64,000 nucleotides of DNA from Quillaja saponaria (GCA_029379385.1 CM055612.1:19344001-19408000), one strand, 5' to 3'. Shown: positions 35,321-49,818, counted from the first letter of the stretch. A program made the numbers and translations. The notes: a model not told the origin generated them from the letters alone.

Positions 35321-36456
35321 GCGTTAACGAGTTTTTTTTTTTTTTTTTTTTCAATCGTTTACAAGACATTTATTCATCTTAGGCTTCTTCAAATGCCGGG
35401 ACTGAGCAAGCATGTAAGGTGGAGGAGAAGGATGACTAGAATGCTGAATTGGGAGGGGATGCGTAGTATAGTTTATTTTTTGTATTAAACTGAATTAGTT
35501 TTCATGTTATTTACAACTTCAATTTTTAATAAGTACTAATATATTTTAATTAATATGTTGTTCCTTGAGTAATTAATGTTAAACCTATTTGAGTTTCTCT
35601 TAATTAATATTATGTTTATCAGGTTTAATACCAAAAAAATGAAAACGAAAGGCTTTTCTAAAAAAAGACAATAATATTTGAAAAACAATCATGTCAATGA
35701 TTCAACAAATTAGTGACTACAATAAGCGTCAAACTTTCCGTGACAGAAACCGATGTCACTAGTAGGAGAGACTATCCTCGACAACCATTTTGCTACAACT
35801 ATGTGTTGTCACTGATAGTTAATTATGACAGTTAACGACGATAGCTTTGCTGTTGCTGAAAATTTACCTGATGTTGTTGCTATACGCTGTCTCTGATAGT
35901 GGTAATCATCGACCAAGCCATGAGCGTTAGTTCTTCCGCAACAGGGTATTATAGCTGATAGTTATTAACAATAACACTCTGCTGTCGCTGATAGGGACAC
36001 TTAAATTCTTGACATCAACTTGCAATGGAGCGGAACCTTTCTACACATCATCGTTATTATTATATATATAATACCATATTCAATCTTTTTTAATGTAAAA
36101 TAAAAATAAAATATGTAAATATAAATTAATTCCAAATCCATTGGTTTCTATTATAATTTACCCTTAATATGTTTCAAAATAAGTTAATAATTTACATGCT
36201 TCATGCATTTCGAAGCTATTAGGCATTTTCTATTTGTGATTCTTTACTATTTTTTTGTCATAACGGATGATAACCATTGAAAGATTATCATAGAAAATAA
36301 ATTAGGCTAGGAAAGAGGAGAGTAAGTTATGGGTAATTAGTGAACATATTCTTCCCACTTTAACGCATATCCACATCCCTTTTTTGTCTTTCTGTCTCTT
36401 TCTTCCTCCCTCCTTGCTTGGCTGCCTATTCTCTCTCTGTGTCTTAGTGTTTCTGC

Positions 36457-39270
36457 ATGCGAATGAGTCTTCAGAAATTATCATGCATGGTTAGGGTTTT
36501 TCCATCACACCGTTTTTTGTCACCCTATGGGTGGCCGTGGCGTCTTCTTTCTGATGGCCTCCAGGCTAAGTTTCAAGCTCAGAGTAATGGGTCTGCACCA
36601 GATTACAAAGCATCATGTCACATGACTCACCTCCCTCATCCTTCTGGAATTTATTATGGAGATAGTCCTCTCAATTACTCATTTACATTGTTATTGTTAG
36701 AGCTCATTCTCGTCGTCGCCACCATTCATATCGTTCGTTTTCTTCTCAAACCTTTCAAACAACCTCGAATTATCTCTGAGATCATTGTAAGTTTCATATC
36801 TGTATAAGTTTTCCACATGATTGTTTATATAATACTATGCAATTAATCACACGATATGTGTCGAGAATATACAAATGTTTAAATGCACCACATTTTAATT
36901 AAAATCATAAAATTCACATGTTGGGTTGGGTTGTTTTTCATTAAAGAAAGTATCGTGCCCACTTATGTTGGAAATGACGTTAGAATATAGAAATGATTAA
37001 ATATGGTAATGTTTGGTACTAACACGGATTAATTTGTTCTTCAAGGGTGGAATTATTGTTGGACCTTCTGTTCTCGGACGCAACAAGACGTTTTCAAATT
37101 ATGTTTTCCCTGACAATGCCATTTTTGTGGTGAGAAACATTGGAATAATGGGTTTCATGTTCTTTCTTTTCGTGACTGGCGTGAAAATGGACATAAGTCA
37201 TTTGAAAAGAGCGGGGAGAAAGCATTTGTACATGGCCTTGATCGGTGTAATCGTGCCCACAGTAGCAACCACAATCGTAGCATTGATCACTCGAAAGGAC
37301 ATGGACAAAGAACTTGCCAAGTTCTCAACCATAGGAGGAATTGCTTCAAATTTAGGAATCACAGCGTTTCCTGTCCTCTACCCTGTCTTAAAAGAGCTTA
37401 ACCTTTTGAGTTCAGATGTTGGACGCATGGCCATAACCATGGCCATAATAAGTGATGCAGTAGGTGTGAATGCTATTGTTGTGTTTGAGGCAGCAAAACA
37501 AGGGGAAGAGAATGGCAAGAGTGCAATTTGGTATTTGATTTCTTTGGTACTTTTAGGTGGCATTCATTATGACTTTTATTCGCAGAGCAATGGAATGGAT
37601 TGTTGAGAAGACACCACAAGGTCAACTAGTTGACCAGTCCTATGTGATAGTTATCCTTTTGGGTGTATTTGTGATGGGCTTTCTGACTGACATGTTTGGT
37701 TTAGCTATTGCTAATGGGCCCTTATGGTTGGGCTTGATAATACCAGATGGGCCTCCATTGGGCTCAACACTTGTGGAAAGGAGTGAGACCATTTTAGTGG
37801 AACTTCTTATGCCCTTTACTTTTGCTATGGTGGGACTTTATACAGATGTGTTTGCCATGATTGAATTTGGGTGGTCCAATTTGATGCCACTGTTTGCAAT
37901 GGTTGTAACTGGGTATATATCCAAATTTGTTTCCACCTTGTTGGCTACCTTCATTTTTGAATTGCCAGTCAGAGATGGTGTCACCATTAGCCTTATTATG
38001 AGCTTGAGAGGTCAAATTGAGCTCTTATTGTTTGTTCATTGGGTAGACAAAAAGGTACATCAATTACTTGGAATTCAAATTAGGCTCTTCTATTTTTTAT
38101 TTTCCTTTGTTGCTAAAGAATTTTGTTTGTTAATTTATGTATGATTAACAGATGATACAGCAGCCAAGTTTTACTCTACTGGTGCTATTGACAACAGCAG
38201 TGACTGCAATACTAACACCTTTCATCACTATCCTTCATGACCCAACAAAGCCATACATGGTGAACAAAAGGAGAACTATCCAACACACTCCTCCAAACTC
38301 AGAACTCCGAATAGTTCTCTGCATTTTTTACAGTGAAAATGTCGCTGGACTAATAAATCTTCTTGAAGTTTCCAACCCAACAATAAGCAACCCATTCTCA
38401 ATCTATGCCCTGCATATCATGGAGCTCATTGGTCGTGCTGCCCCCGTTTTCATAGACCATCAGCTACAAGAAGTGCCACCAAAATATTCATCCCCTGAAA
38501 CCATGAATGCCTTAAAGATTTACAAAGAAATGAGAGGTGAACTTGTTAAGGTCCAATCTTTCACAACTCTGGCCCCAAAACGGACCATGTACCAAAATGT
38601 TTGTGAAATGGCCATAGAGAAAAAAGCTACATTCATTCTCTTACCCTTTCACAAGGACCGCATAGAAAATGTCAGAGGAACTGAATTAGTACGTCATAAT
38701 TTTAGAACCGTGAATGTAGATGTGTTTGAACATGCTCCTTGCTCTGTTGGGATTCTTGTTGATAAGGGTGATCTTGCAGTTAACACTGTTGTGGGCAGCT
38801 CTATTACACATTCCAGGCACCATTTTGCTGTTCTTTTCTTGGGAGGAGCTGATGCTAGAGAGGCACTTGCTTATGCTGATAGGATGATAGGGAATTTAGA
38901 TGTGTCAGTGACAGTAATACGATTTCTTTCTCATAATTATGAAGGAGATGATGAAATGGAGAAGAAGCTTGATGATGGGTTGGTAACTTGGTTTTGGGTT
39001 AAGAATGAGTCTAACAACAGAGTGGTGTACAGAGAGGTGGTGGTTAAGAATGGAGAAGAAACAATTGCTGCGATTCAGGCAATGAATGATGAATCCTATG
39101 ATCTTTGGATTGTGGGAAGAAAACATGGGATAAATCCAGTATTACTTGAAGGGTTATCAGATTGGAGTGATAGTCAGGAGCTGGGAGTGATTGGAGACTA
39201 TGTTTCCTCTGTAGATTTTAGTAGTACAGCTTCTGTGTTAGTGGTACAACAACAAATATTGAGGGGGTGA
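36457..39270 (+). pseudogene. CHX: CHX-family cation/H+ antiporter, one frameshift in exon 2
   Basis: CPA2 monovalent cation/H+ exchanger of endomembranes or plasma membrane. Exons: 36457-36786, 37046-38054 and 38152-39270, with GT-AG introns and phase 0 at both junctions. Exon 1 gives an N-terminus and first membrane helices (YGDSPLNYSFTLLLLELILV, then KPFKQPRIISEI). Exon 2 continues the Na+/H+ exchanger domain (GGIIVGPSVLGR, ITAFPVLYPVLKELNLLSSD). Exon 3 holds the last helices and the cytosolic C-terminus, ending GVIGDYVSSVDFSSTASVLV, a CHX hallmark. The conceptual length of about 820 residues is normal. Between about 37545 and 37580 the frame shifts by one base: upstream reads LVLLGG, downstream resumes RRAMEWIVEKTPQGQ. 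The usual ND in the AALVND motif is SD here (AIISDAVG). It could be a young pseudogene or a functional gene with a sequence error. Confidence 0.85.
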
Positions 39271-41180
39271 GGGACACGTTTTGGTGGTTCACAAGGAATA
39301 ATTACTTGTATTTTGAAATTTAGATTTTAGTTAAGGGACATTTATTTATTGCATGTAAACTCAGAATTTTGGATCCAGTTTAGCGACCATAAAGGAGTAT
39401 TTCTTTTCTTTTTGTGTGTGTACATATATATATATATATATAAATATATAGCAATGTAAGATATCGAAGTTCATTGATGATATGTCATTAAATTTTAGAT
39501 TGGGTGATTTGTTTTATTATGGTTCTGTGATTGAATAATCTATTTTGAATATAATTATTGGTGGATCCATAAATTTATGCAAGGAGAAACAATATGAATT
39601 CCGTAATATTGTTTCAATTTTCAATTTTGTATTTTGAGTCAAATGGCACAAGACAAATCCTATAAAGAGAAAGTGTCCCACCATTTAAGTAAAGATTTGG
39701 GGTACCAAAAATATCTTTTTAATTACATCATTTTAAATATCATATCATAAAATCAAAATCAAAATCAAAATTCATTAGTTTGTACTTGTAAATTTATTTG
39801 TATATATGTAAAAACATATGATTTTATTTATATTTATTTTTGATAAAATATTTTTAATTTTTTTAGAAGGAATAAAAGTAAAAAGAGTGAGTTATAGTTG
39901 TAATATTTACAAAATATTCCGTACTAGATGCATTTACTATTTAGTCTCCGTGGATTCACATATTAAATTTTTTTAATTAGATCAATCTTTAAAATCTTCA
40001 AAATTTTATAAATTTTAGTTTTAGTTTTGTGAGAATATAATATTGATAAGAACTTTGTTGTTTTTATTTTCATTATTTGATTTTATATAGTTGTGCGTTG
40101 TATGAACCATATATATTTTATTTTAAGTGAATTACATACAGTGGAAAATGATATATTTTTTTTGTTTGGGTTTCGGCTTCAAGGGTGAGCCTAAAAGATC
40201 AAATTTTATAATGAAAGTTGTTTTTCTTTCTCTTTGTTGGCGCTTTTGGATATTTGAATAAAAAAGTTTATGTGCAGAAGTTTAAATTAATAGTTAGATA
40301 TTTACATAATTAAAATTAGTTTTTTTTTTTTTTTTTTATCCCAATAAAAATTTAATATATTATTATATTTTTGAGTTACTTTAACAAATGATTAAAATGG
40401 TGTATGTGTATAAGTATAAATAGTTAAGTCTTAAATAATTAAACTTACTAAGTTTTTAATTAAAATTTAGGCTAAATGACACTTTCAATCCATATAGTTT
40501 GTGTTGGAATCCATCTTAGTGCTTATAGTTTAAAAAGTTAAAATTAAGAACTAATAGTTTTTAAAAAGAATCAATATGGTTCATGTCATTACCTTATGTC
40601 CAAATTGACTTAATGGAAAATAGCGGGGACCAATATAATTCTATATTGACAAATAAAAGATGACATGCATGTTAATATATTTATCTCAAATAAAATATAT
40701 TTAATTTTAAAACATATATAAAATAAACAATTAAAACTATGAATACTTAAATTTAAAACTATGATGTCAATACATTTGTTTCAAATGTGATACAAGTCAT
40801 ATTTCGTGATGTATGAGACCATTTATTGGGGCCCATTATTCAATACCATTCTTGCTTTTCAGTCACAATTGTAGAAGCTATTATAGGAAATTTTTTATGC
40901 ATAAGTCGACAAATATGAGAGTATCGCTTTCAACACGAAATCAGCTATCGCCCACCATTATAATGCCAAGAAATAGCTCCACTAACTAATACATAACTTT
41001 TCAGTGGAGCCTCTCTAATACTAAATCATCAAAGGTATCAATTTTTGACATGACTTGTAAAAAGATCCTAAGGAAATGACAACTAGGCTTTTCAACCAAT
41101 AGTCACACTCGAGAAAGGCATCAAAAAGCTCCCATGCACATTTCAAAAACAAACTCGTGTTTTCACCCTAAAGCATATTA
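39271..41180. other. CHX 3' flank and spacer
   Basis: The CHX 3' UTR side contains a (TA)n microsatellite at about 39424-39450. The rest is AT-rich with no gene seen. Confidence 0.5.
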
Positions 41181-44100
41181 TTAATTGTCACACTCCTCAT
41201 GGAAGCATGACTGGCCGGAGGATTGGGTAACTAACTCTCTGTAACCCTAACTCCAAAACAAAGAAACAAATACAACTCTTGACTAAACCAATGCATAAAA
41301 GTAAATTTTATAAAACAGAAGTTAACTGTAAAAGTTTGTTTACTGAAACATATAACAATTTACTAAAAAATTCGGCAAAGATTCCTATTAATATGGAACA
41401 CGCTCAATATACAAACATATAAAATTCCTAGCTACATTCAACTAGGTAAAAACAAAAACAATATAACCAAGGAGCTCCACTCCGTTAATATCATAAATAA
41501 TATCAAATTGACTATTATACAAACAAATCATAATAACCCAACACCCTAATTGTGATTGCAAATTTTCATCATTTGGTATGAGTTTTGGAAGAAATACCTA
41601 GCACTCTATTGGCAGGTACTAGCATCACTCAACACATGTATATAATATAGAGATTAGCTAATGTCAAAATAAAATGAATTTCAAAACAACTAAGGGTTAC
41701 ATGTACGCAATTATGAAAAACATAAAAACTTAACAAACACAGTTCAAACAAAGCAATCAAAACATTCAAAGCATATGAGGGGTCCAATAGAGTAACTTAG
41801 GCCTTGCACACCATATATCCTCCCACAGTGTAGTTTTTTGCACCTGCACACCAAATATATTCTCTATATATAATCCATCCTACCGGGGATGAGTACTCAA
41901 ATATTTTAAAACACTAATCAAATCAGAATATCTCATAATATCCTAGATGTACCCAGATTTCTATTTCAGAAGTAAAAATCATTTTGGAAAGAAAAATATT
42001 TTTATTGGCCCTAATCAACCACAAATAAGATCACACATCAACATAACTCACTTCAGTCAACCATAACAATATAATTCTTATTTACCACTATATAACATAG
42101 ATATACATAAATAAATCATATAATCAAACACACTAATCTAGCAACCATAAGGTAGTAGTTAACTACTCACCATTTACCAATCTTATTCGTCACGTACTTT
42201 GTGTTCACACGTATTGTTGATTCAACAACACTTTATGAAACTGTAATTACATTTTCCATGTATTACTTAGTTTATCAATTTTATAAGTTATAACATTTAA
42301 TTACAAAAATCTATATATACTAAATTTTATGCATTTATTTAAAGTTAACTCTTTTTAGCCATTTCATAACCAATATGTTTGATTTCAACAAAACCAAATT
42401 CAACTATTATTTCTGGGACGTTAGCTATCTTTTTTATATAGAAACTTCTCCTAAAATTAGTCTTGAACCAACTTAAATCCTCATATGAACACAAACAGAG
42501 CACTCACACAATTTCTGGTTGTCAACCTCAGATTCCAATGCTTATAGAATTCTCATATTTGAAAATTAAATTATGAAACTTTCCATTATTGTTTATAAAA
42601 TGTTAAGAACAATTCATCTTCAGTACACCACTCCTAAGTCATCCTTTAAGACCCTCTAACATCAGTTATATCAAAACAAATACAGTCAAGACCCGAAAAT
42701 CCCAACATTCCAACACCTCTAAAATACTCATAACATGAAATTAAAACCTGAAAAGCTTCATATTTGTCCCTTAATGTGTTAAGAACAATTATTATTCAGA
42801 AGTCTTAAACTAATTCAAACCACAACTCCTGATGAAATCCTCCGGACTGACTGAAGCTCACCTAAAATCCTACACGAACCTAGCTGCCTTCCAATAGCAC
42901 TAACGATAAATATATCTCGAGTTAGGTTATGAAACTTTGTAAATATTATCCCAAGACCTTCAGCTACATTTTTTCTTTAAAACTCCTATCCTAATTCAGT
43001 CCATAAGACACCTGAAATACTTGATTTCTCTAGTTTATAAAACCTGGCTCTGTTTCCGTCACACCCCCCACGAAGGCATGACTGGCCGGAGGATTGGGTA
43101 ACCGATCCACTTGTAACCTTGACTTCAAAACAAAATAACAAACCTGACTCATGATCCAACTAAAGAATAAAACTAGCTTTTCTAAACTGAAATTCACTAT
43201 AAAAGTTTACTTCTTGTAATAATTAACAAGTTACTGAAAAGTTTGGCAGAAGTTTCCTACAATATAGAACATGCCTCAAAATACAAATACATAGGCTCTT
43301 GAATTCACACAACAATAACATAAAAATAACAAGAAGCTCCGCTCCAATCATATCATAACCAAGACAAACAACTAGACGCTTACATCATTTGAAATTAAAC
43401 ACCTGCATAATTCTAATGTGACTACAAACTTTCATCCTTTAACTTCAAGTCTGAGATCCTGATATTACCTTGCCATACTTAATCGGCAAGTCATAAGCTC
43501 GGTGACGCTATGTATTGAACTCTTGTTACTAAAAAAAAAAAATCATAGAAGAGGGGTGAGTCCTATGGACTCCGTGAGTGAAAAATTGTACCCAAAGGGT
43601 ACTAGCATCACTCAGTATAAACGTATAACATATATATTAACATCATGTAACATGATTCTTATAACATTTCACATTACGCGTATATATTGTAAGTTTCACA
43701 AATTCATAATTTATATGACACACAAATCACAATTTAAGTCAACACAATAATATCACCCAAAGCAATCAAAGGGCCAATGAGTGATCCAGCCACGCACACT
43801 ATTATCACCCCCTACCAGGCAATTACACGCCCGCATAACAAATTAATCTCCTTACACAATCCATCCCACTAGGGCTGAGCACTCAATTTAAAAAAAAACA
43901 TTTATCAGATTCAAAATTTTCTTATGATTTTAAATCAGATATCCTAGGTGCACCTGAATTTTTACTTTCGGAGATATAAATCACTTTTCATAAGAATCTT
44001 ATTTTGTTAGCTCTTATCAACCACAACCAATGTCAAACACAACCATCAATCTCAAACAAAAATAATTCAAATAAATTACTGAAGTACTCTACTTGCTTAT

Positions 44101-45735
44101 TTTTCATATATCACGTATATTCAAATAGACATATAATTATATATACTAATTTAGCCTCTAAAGGCAGCAATTAACCATTCACCCGTAACCGATTCCATTC
44201 GTCACTCACACTTGCATCCACGTATCTTATCAGGTCCACATTAGCATTCGGAATTGAAATTCATATACCCAAATAATATTTAGTTCATAAATGTTATTGT
44301 TATAATTTTTTTTTAGTTACTAAGCTTATATCTCATCTTGTATGCGTTTATTTATGAAAGTTTTCCATTAAGTTATTACATGCCAATTAATATGAATTGG
44401 ACTTTGTGAAATAGAGTTAATAATGAAGTGACATTTTAAATGTCTTGACAATGCATAAAGTAGAAGAAATCATTAGAAAAAAATAAAAAAAACATTTTGT
44501 GAGTTGAGATGTTGAAGTTGTGCAAACTAGGGGTTTGGACCAATGTCCACTTTAACGGTCATATCTTTCTCTAAGGAAACTCTGAATCTAGTTTCGTAAA
44601 ATTTATAAAATACTAGACATATGTAGTTTTATAATGGTATATTATTTGTAATTTTTAGATTTGTATATCAATACAGTTTATTATTTGAAGTTGCATCAAA
44701 TTCTATAACACGCAGGAATTTTTGACAGCTTTGACCTTACCTTAGTTAATTGAACATAACTTTCTCTAGGAAAAATAAAATCCAATTCCATTTGTTGGGT
44801 TTATTAATAGACAAGTATATCTATCATTATTATTTAAAACTTTTCCTAAAATCTGCCATGAAATCACTCAATTTCTTACATGAACAAAAAACATGGCACT
44901 ACGAATCTTGTCTGACCTAGCCAGAGTCTAACAGCTATAACTCACAACATATTTGGAACCAAGCTACGAAATTTTGCAGACAATATTTCAAGACTATAAG
45001 CTACATTTTACATTTTAAAATTTTAAAATTTCAAGACTATAAGCTACAATTTACATTTTAAAATTTTAATTTAATTCATCCCTGAAGACCTTCAAATTAA
45101 TGAATTTCTTTCACCCACGAAATCTGCGAAGTTCTATTCATTATACTCAAATAAATTTTCTTGTAGACATTTTATCAAATACCTTGGGTGCATAAATTAT
45201 TTCACTTAATATGTATGTATATCTATATATTTACATACCAAGAAAAGTTAACACTAATCCATAATTTCAACATTACTCATATTTCAAATGCTAAATTTAA
45301 AGTTGGTTTAGTTATTTACAAATTAATCAAGAGTTTGAATTATCTCATTCCAACATCAATTCAACTAAATTCAGGGTCCTCCTTTCCTTTAACCATTTAG
45401 ACGCCACTTTCACCATTTGTTCCTAAATTTTCATCCAACATTTCCTTAATCCCTAAGCCCAAGTTATCAAACAATCACAAACATCAAAAGAATTAGGATT
45501 CTAAGCTAGAAAAAACTACCATCAAAAGACAAAGAGGCTACTGTTGCTTGAAGAAAATCAGCTTGCAGCAAGGATGCTCCTAGCCACCATTGCCTCAAGA
45601 ACCCTCCTATCTCTACCACCAAGTGCAAGGGCTAGGAACGGAGGTTGGACAAAGCTGCACTGGCAAGGAGGAAGCCGCTACTGTTACACAGCTGCTGCTA
45701 GCAGCAAGTGAGTCTCTCGGCCAAGCTGCTGCTAC

Positions 45736-48700
45736 CAAGGTTGTCAAGATCGAGATCTTAAGCAAGATCGTTGAGGGGGAGCATGATTGACTCGTAAGAT
45801 CGAATCGGTAGAATCAGAAGATCTTACAAATTTTGTAAAATAGTTATTAGAGTATATATCTATTTACATAATTTATTGTAATTTGTAAATATGTGCATTT
45901 TGTTATAAACAAGCACAAATTGTATAAAGCTATATTTTTTTTTCTAAAGCAAAATATTCACCAATTTCATCAATAAGATAAAATAAAGTACAAACATAAA
46001 ACATCCAATACAAACATCAAATTTATAACATTAATTTCATAAACATGTAATCCAAACATAAGTTCATAAACAAAATATCCATACAAAGATTCTTAATACC
46101 ACAAAATTAAAATCCAATTTTCATAATTTAGTCTAAACCAAAATTAGTCCCTTCTTCATAAACATCACAATTATCTTCTTTATCACCATAGCTTTCTCCA
46201 TCATCATCTCCATTGCCAACATCATAATCACTATTGTCATTGTCAATGGGATTTCCACCTTCATCACTATCAACACTCATGACTTCATCAACTTCACCAC
46301 CTACAACACCAACATCATCCTCTCCATCTTCATCTTCATCTTGCATAACTTGCACTTCATCTTCATCTAATGGATCATCTAAATCAATCACATCATCATT
46401 GGCATTAGAAGAACCATCAAGAACACTTAGCCATTCATTTGATGAAGAATCTACAAGATCTTCTTTTGGAGTTATCCATTCATCATATGAGGAGAGATTA
46501 TCCAATTTCAAGCTTGGACCCAAATGATTTTTGGTTTGCCTTTCATTCAACTTGCAATTGTACATGACAAAACTAAGTCATTCATTTTCTTTTGATGCAA
46601 ACAATTCCTTTTCTTTGTATGCTCCTAAAAAAGTAGTAAAATATTTATAAGAGATCAATACTAGAAATAAGAATTATAAAAACAAAATAATAGATACTAT
46701 CAACTTATATTTACCATCTCAAATGCGCTCCAATTACGTTCACATCCAGAAGAACTACAAGTCAAGCTTAAGATTCGAATGGAAAACCTTTGTAACTCAG
46801 GGCATTCGTCTCCATAAGAATCCCACCATTCAGCTGGAGTTTTTTTCTCCCTCATTGCCTTTGCAGCTGAGATTCCAAATAATCCTCTAGCATTTTTGAA
46901 CTCTTCAAGTTGCAAATCAATTGTATTTCTCTCATTTGAATCTTGAACCAATCTCTCCAAGCAACCATAAAGTCCACGTTTAACTTCATAATCAGCTTTG
47001 AAGTTAGGACTATAATGATATTGAGGATTTAAGTAATAAGTTGCAGCATGCAAAGGCCTATGAAGTTGCATCTCCTATCTCCCATCAATAATGCTCAAAA
47101 TAGTCTCATACCTATAAAGGTTAATTAGAAATTTAGAATTAGTTGATGCAAAAAATGATATGAAAATATGTGAAGTTACTACTTACTAGTTTAAAGAAAC
47201 AAAAGCTAACCTCTTTTTAACATTGCCAAAATTCAATTGTATTTTTTCTTTTGCCCAGTCCATTTCTTCATAAATAAATCCCATAGCTAGGTTTTCTTTC
47301 TGAATCCACTAACCTGAGCACCTTGATAAGCGGATTAGCAGCTTTAAGACATTCAACAACTTTTTTCCAAAAGTCATTGTTTAGAATATTGCTTGTAACT
47401 TTCTTTCCTTTTTCTGTGTTTGAAAAAGTGCTTGCTTTCCTACTTTTGAGAAGAAAACATTCTCATTAATGCTGCTTTTAATTCATTAAGACACCCCAAA
47501 TTCAAGTATGAAGTAGCAAACCGGGTCACAGCAGGTCTAATTAAATTTCTCCCTTTGGTGAAACTCCTCAACATAGCAATTAGCATGTTTCTTCCATAAA
47601 TATATGTAGTAATTCTCTTTCCTTTTTCAATGGTCATAGAATGCACTTTCAATTTTTTTGCAAAATCCTCCAACATCAAATCAATGCAATGTGCTTGCAC
47701 ATGGTGCCCAATATAAGCTCTTTCTTTTTTCCATCAACATTTCACCAGCTGCTTTGTAGTTTGCTGCATTATTAGTAATCACCTGCACCACATTCTGCTC
47801 CCCAATCTTCTCTACAACATCATCTAACATCTCAAAAACTTTAACAGCAGTTTTAGAGAAGTCAGATGTATCCACTGATGATAAAAATATAGTCCCTTTA
47901 GGACTATTAACCAAGAAATTGCATATAGAACGTCGTTTCGTCCAACCATCAGACATTAGAGAACAACCTGTTTTTTTCCACTCTAATTTGTACTCCTCAA
48001 GAAGATCCATAGTTTTACTTACTTCTATCTTCAAGAATTTTTTCCCTCAATTCATGATAAGAGGGACCTTTGAGCCACAACCATACCTCCCAACTGCTTC
48101 TAACATTTCAGCAAATTTAGGATTTTTCACACAATTAAAAGGGATAGCACTTGTGTAGAAAAATTGAGCTATCTTCAAACATGCTTCTTCTCACAAATCT
48201 TTTTTCACCCATTGATTTATTGTTGTTTGTGTCTTGTTGCTTCCAACCCCACTAGAATTTTGCACAAAATATCTCTTAATTTCTTACCCTTTCCCTTTAC
48301 TTGTTCGCATAATTTTTACCTCTTCCATATTATCACCTTCACTATCTTCTAAAATTCTATTTTTCTTCACTTTTTTCACTTCTAATTTATCCAAGACAAC
48401 TCTCATTTTATCTTTCACATCATCAGGAACACTCACACATGCCATTGTATCTTCTCCCGTGCTTGCAAGATGGTGCTTGAACCTAAAAATTCCACTCGTT
48501 ACAATCTTTGAGCAATATTTGCATTTCACTTTTCTCTTGTTCCCTTCAACTGGGATACCATATTCCCAACCCACATCAGTTCTACTTCCCAGAGCATTTT
48601 TTCTACTCTTAGAAGAAGACATTTTCCTTTAAAACAAGAAGTCATCAACAAATAAAATGCACCATCATCAAATTAGCAACCAAGTAATAAATAATTTTTA

Positions 48701-49818
48701 TCCAACAAATCCAAATTAAAAAGAAATAAAGAATAACAAAAATGCACCATCATCAAATTTTTATTTTTATTTTTAAAAAAAATACTTGATATAATTGGTA
48801 AATTCAATGGATGAATTACATGCTATAACTATGTGTTATGCAAGCTGCCAGATGCCTAGATATTTAAGAATGACATTTTCTACAATAATGATTCCAATTT
48901 AATAGCAATATACAAGATAATGATAAATAACATTTTGAATAAGAAGTGAAAATGACCAATTAGATGATATATCATATAACCATTTAATACATATATAAAT
49001 TATAATACATTGTATATGTCAAATGGTACATTACATTTACATATTCTACAAATATATATATATTCAATATTATTACCATGATAATTTTCAATTAGCTAGA
49101 AAGTAATTTAAAGGATGAAATAATCTTTAATACATTATACATATTTAATAATACATTAAATAAGTAACTATACACGGTACATTTTATTTACATTTACACA
49201 AATTGGTTTTTTTTTTTTTTTTCAATAATATTACATATTTACTTGAATATCCCCCATTAACCAGAAAAAATAAAATAAAAATTACCTTCTTCGTTAAACT
49301 GGAATTCGAAGCTTCACTTGCAGGTTGACGCGGCGAGCTCCAGCCCACTCCTTTCTTGCTCTGCAGAGGCAAACAGAAAGCTAAAACACACTCCAATAGC
49401 TACTGGTATTGCTTTGCAGCTTCGATCCGTGAGTTATGACTGATCTTGCTTCGAGAGATGAAGATGGGACGAGGTGCTGTCGACGGTCTGCAGTCTGCCT
49501 TCTGCCTTCTAAGCTTCAAGGGTTCAACAAAAAAAAAAAGGGTTTGATTACAAAATACCCATCTTCCCTTCAAAATCAATTCGGGTCTCTGAACCCCAAT
49601 TAAAAATTTGACCCATGTGGCTTTCTGCAGAATTATTCAAACTCGCCACAAACTCCCGATTTCACGATCTTGCTGCCTAATTCATGATCTTGCTTCCGCG
49701 TTTTGAAGACACCGATCATGCTGCCGTGACGACTCGGACTGTTGGCTTCAGATCGTAAGATCGTATGATCCTACGATCCTACGATCCTACGTTTCGACTC
49801 TCGATCTTGACAACATTG
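45736..49818. mobile_element. hAT DNA transposon with intact ends
   Basis: Terminal inverted repeats: the left end CAAGGTTGTCAAGATCGAGA (45736-45755) and the right end, read on the minus strand, CAATGTTGTCAAGATCGAGA (49818-49799) differ at one base. The 8-bp target duplication is GCTGCTAC (45728-45735) and GCTGCTAT (49819-49826). Subterminal DNA carries repeated GATCGTAAGATC and ATCCTACG motifs (about 45780-45830 and 49755-49800). The minus strand encodes a decayed BED/DUF659/dimerisation-type transposase. Confidence 0.93.
46128..48622 (-). pseudogene. hAT transposase with BED finger, DUF659-like and dimerisation regions; decayed
   Basis: Blocks in order on the minus strand. 48622-48284: N-terminus MSSSKSRKNALGSRTDVGWE, then a BED-type finger (CKYCSKIVTSGIFRFKHHLA, later Cys). 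About 48240-47681: DUF659-like core (CSLMSDGWTKRRSICNFLVN, VVQVITNNAANYKAAG). 47700-47440: catalytic-region continuation with CIDLMLEDFAKKL. 47071-46700: the C-terminal dimerisation region containing LTCSSSGCERNWSAFEM. About 46640-46128: a final exon with an acidic Asp/Glu-rich tail. Breaks: a frameshift near 47695 (the ...PCA|HCIDLM join has one extra base), stops in 48050-48230, and another frameshift near 46565. It is non-functional as read, though the element's ends look mobilisable in trans. Confidence 0.85.

Larger units (their letters stand above)
29354..36030. mobile_element. CACTA-like composite element, decayed
   Basis: The left end reads CTTTACAAGAAAATACGTCT then TTAGCGACAAC, close to the plant CACTA terminus CACTACAAGAAAA...TTAGCGAC. 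A second, exact CACTACAAGAAAA lies at about 31165, suggesting nesting. Near the right side, 35740-36000 is rich in short subterminal motifs such as TGTCGCTGATAG, TGTTGTCACTGATAG and TGTTGCTGAAA, typical of CACTA subterminal regions. Inside are a decayed minus-strand gene (31663-33960) and three tandem arrays. The exact right end and the 3-bp target duplication were not resolved. Confidence 0.6.

Noticed and set aside
38905..39126. Minus-strand frame inside the CHX C-terminal exon
   Set aside because: Shadow of the CHX coding strand.
46234..46527. Plus-strand Ser/Thr-rich frame
   Set aside because: Exact antisense of the acidic tail of the hAT transposase.
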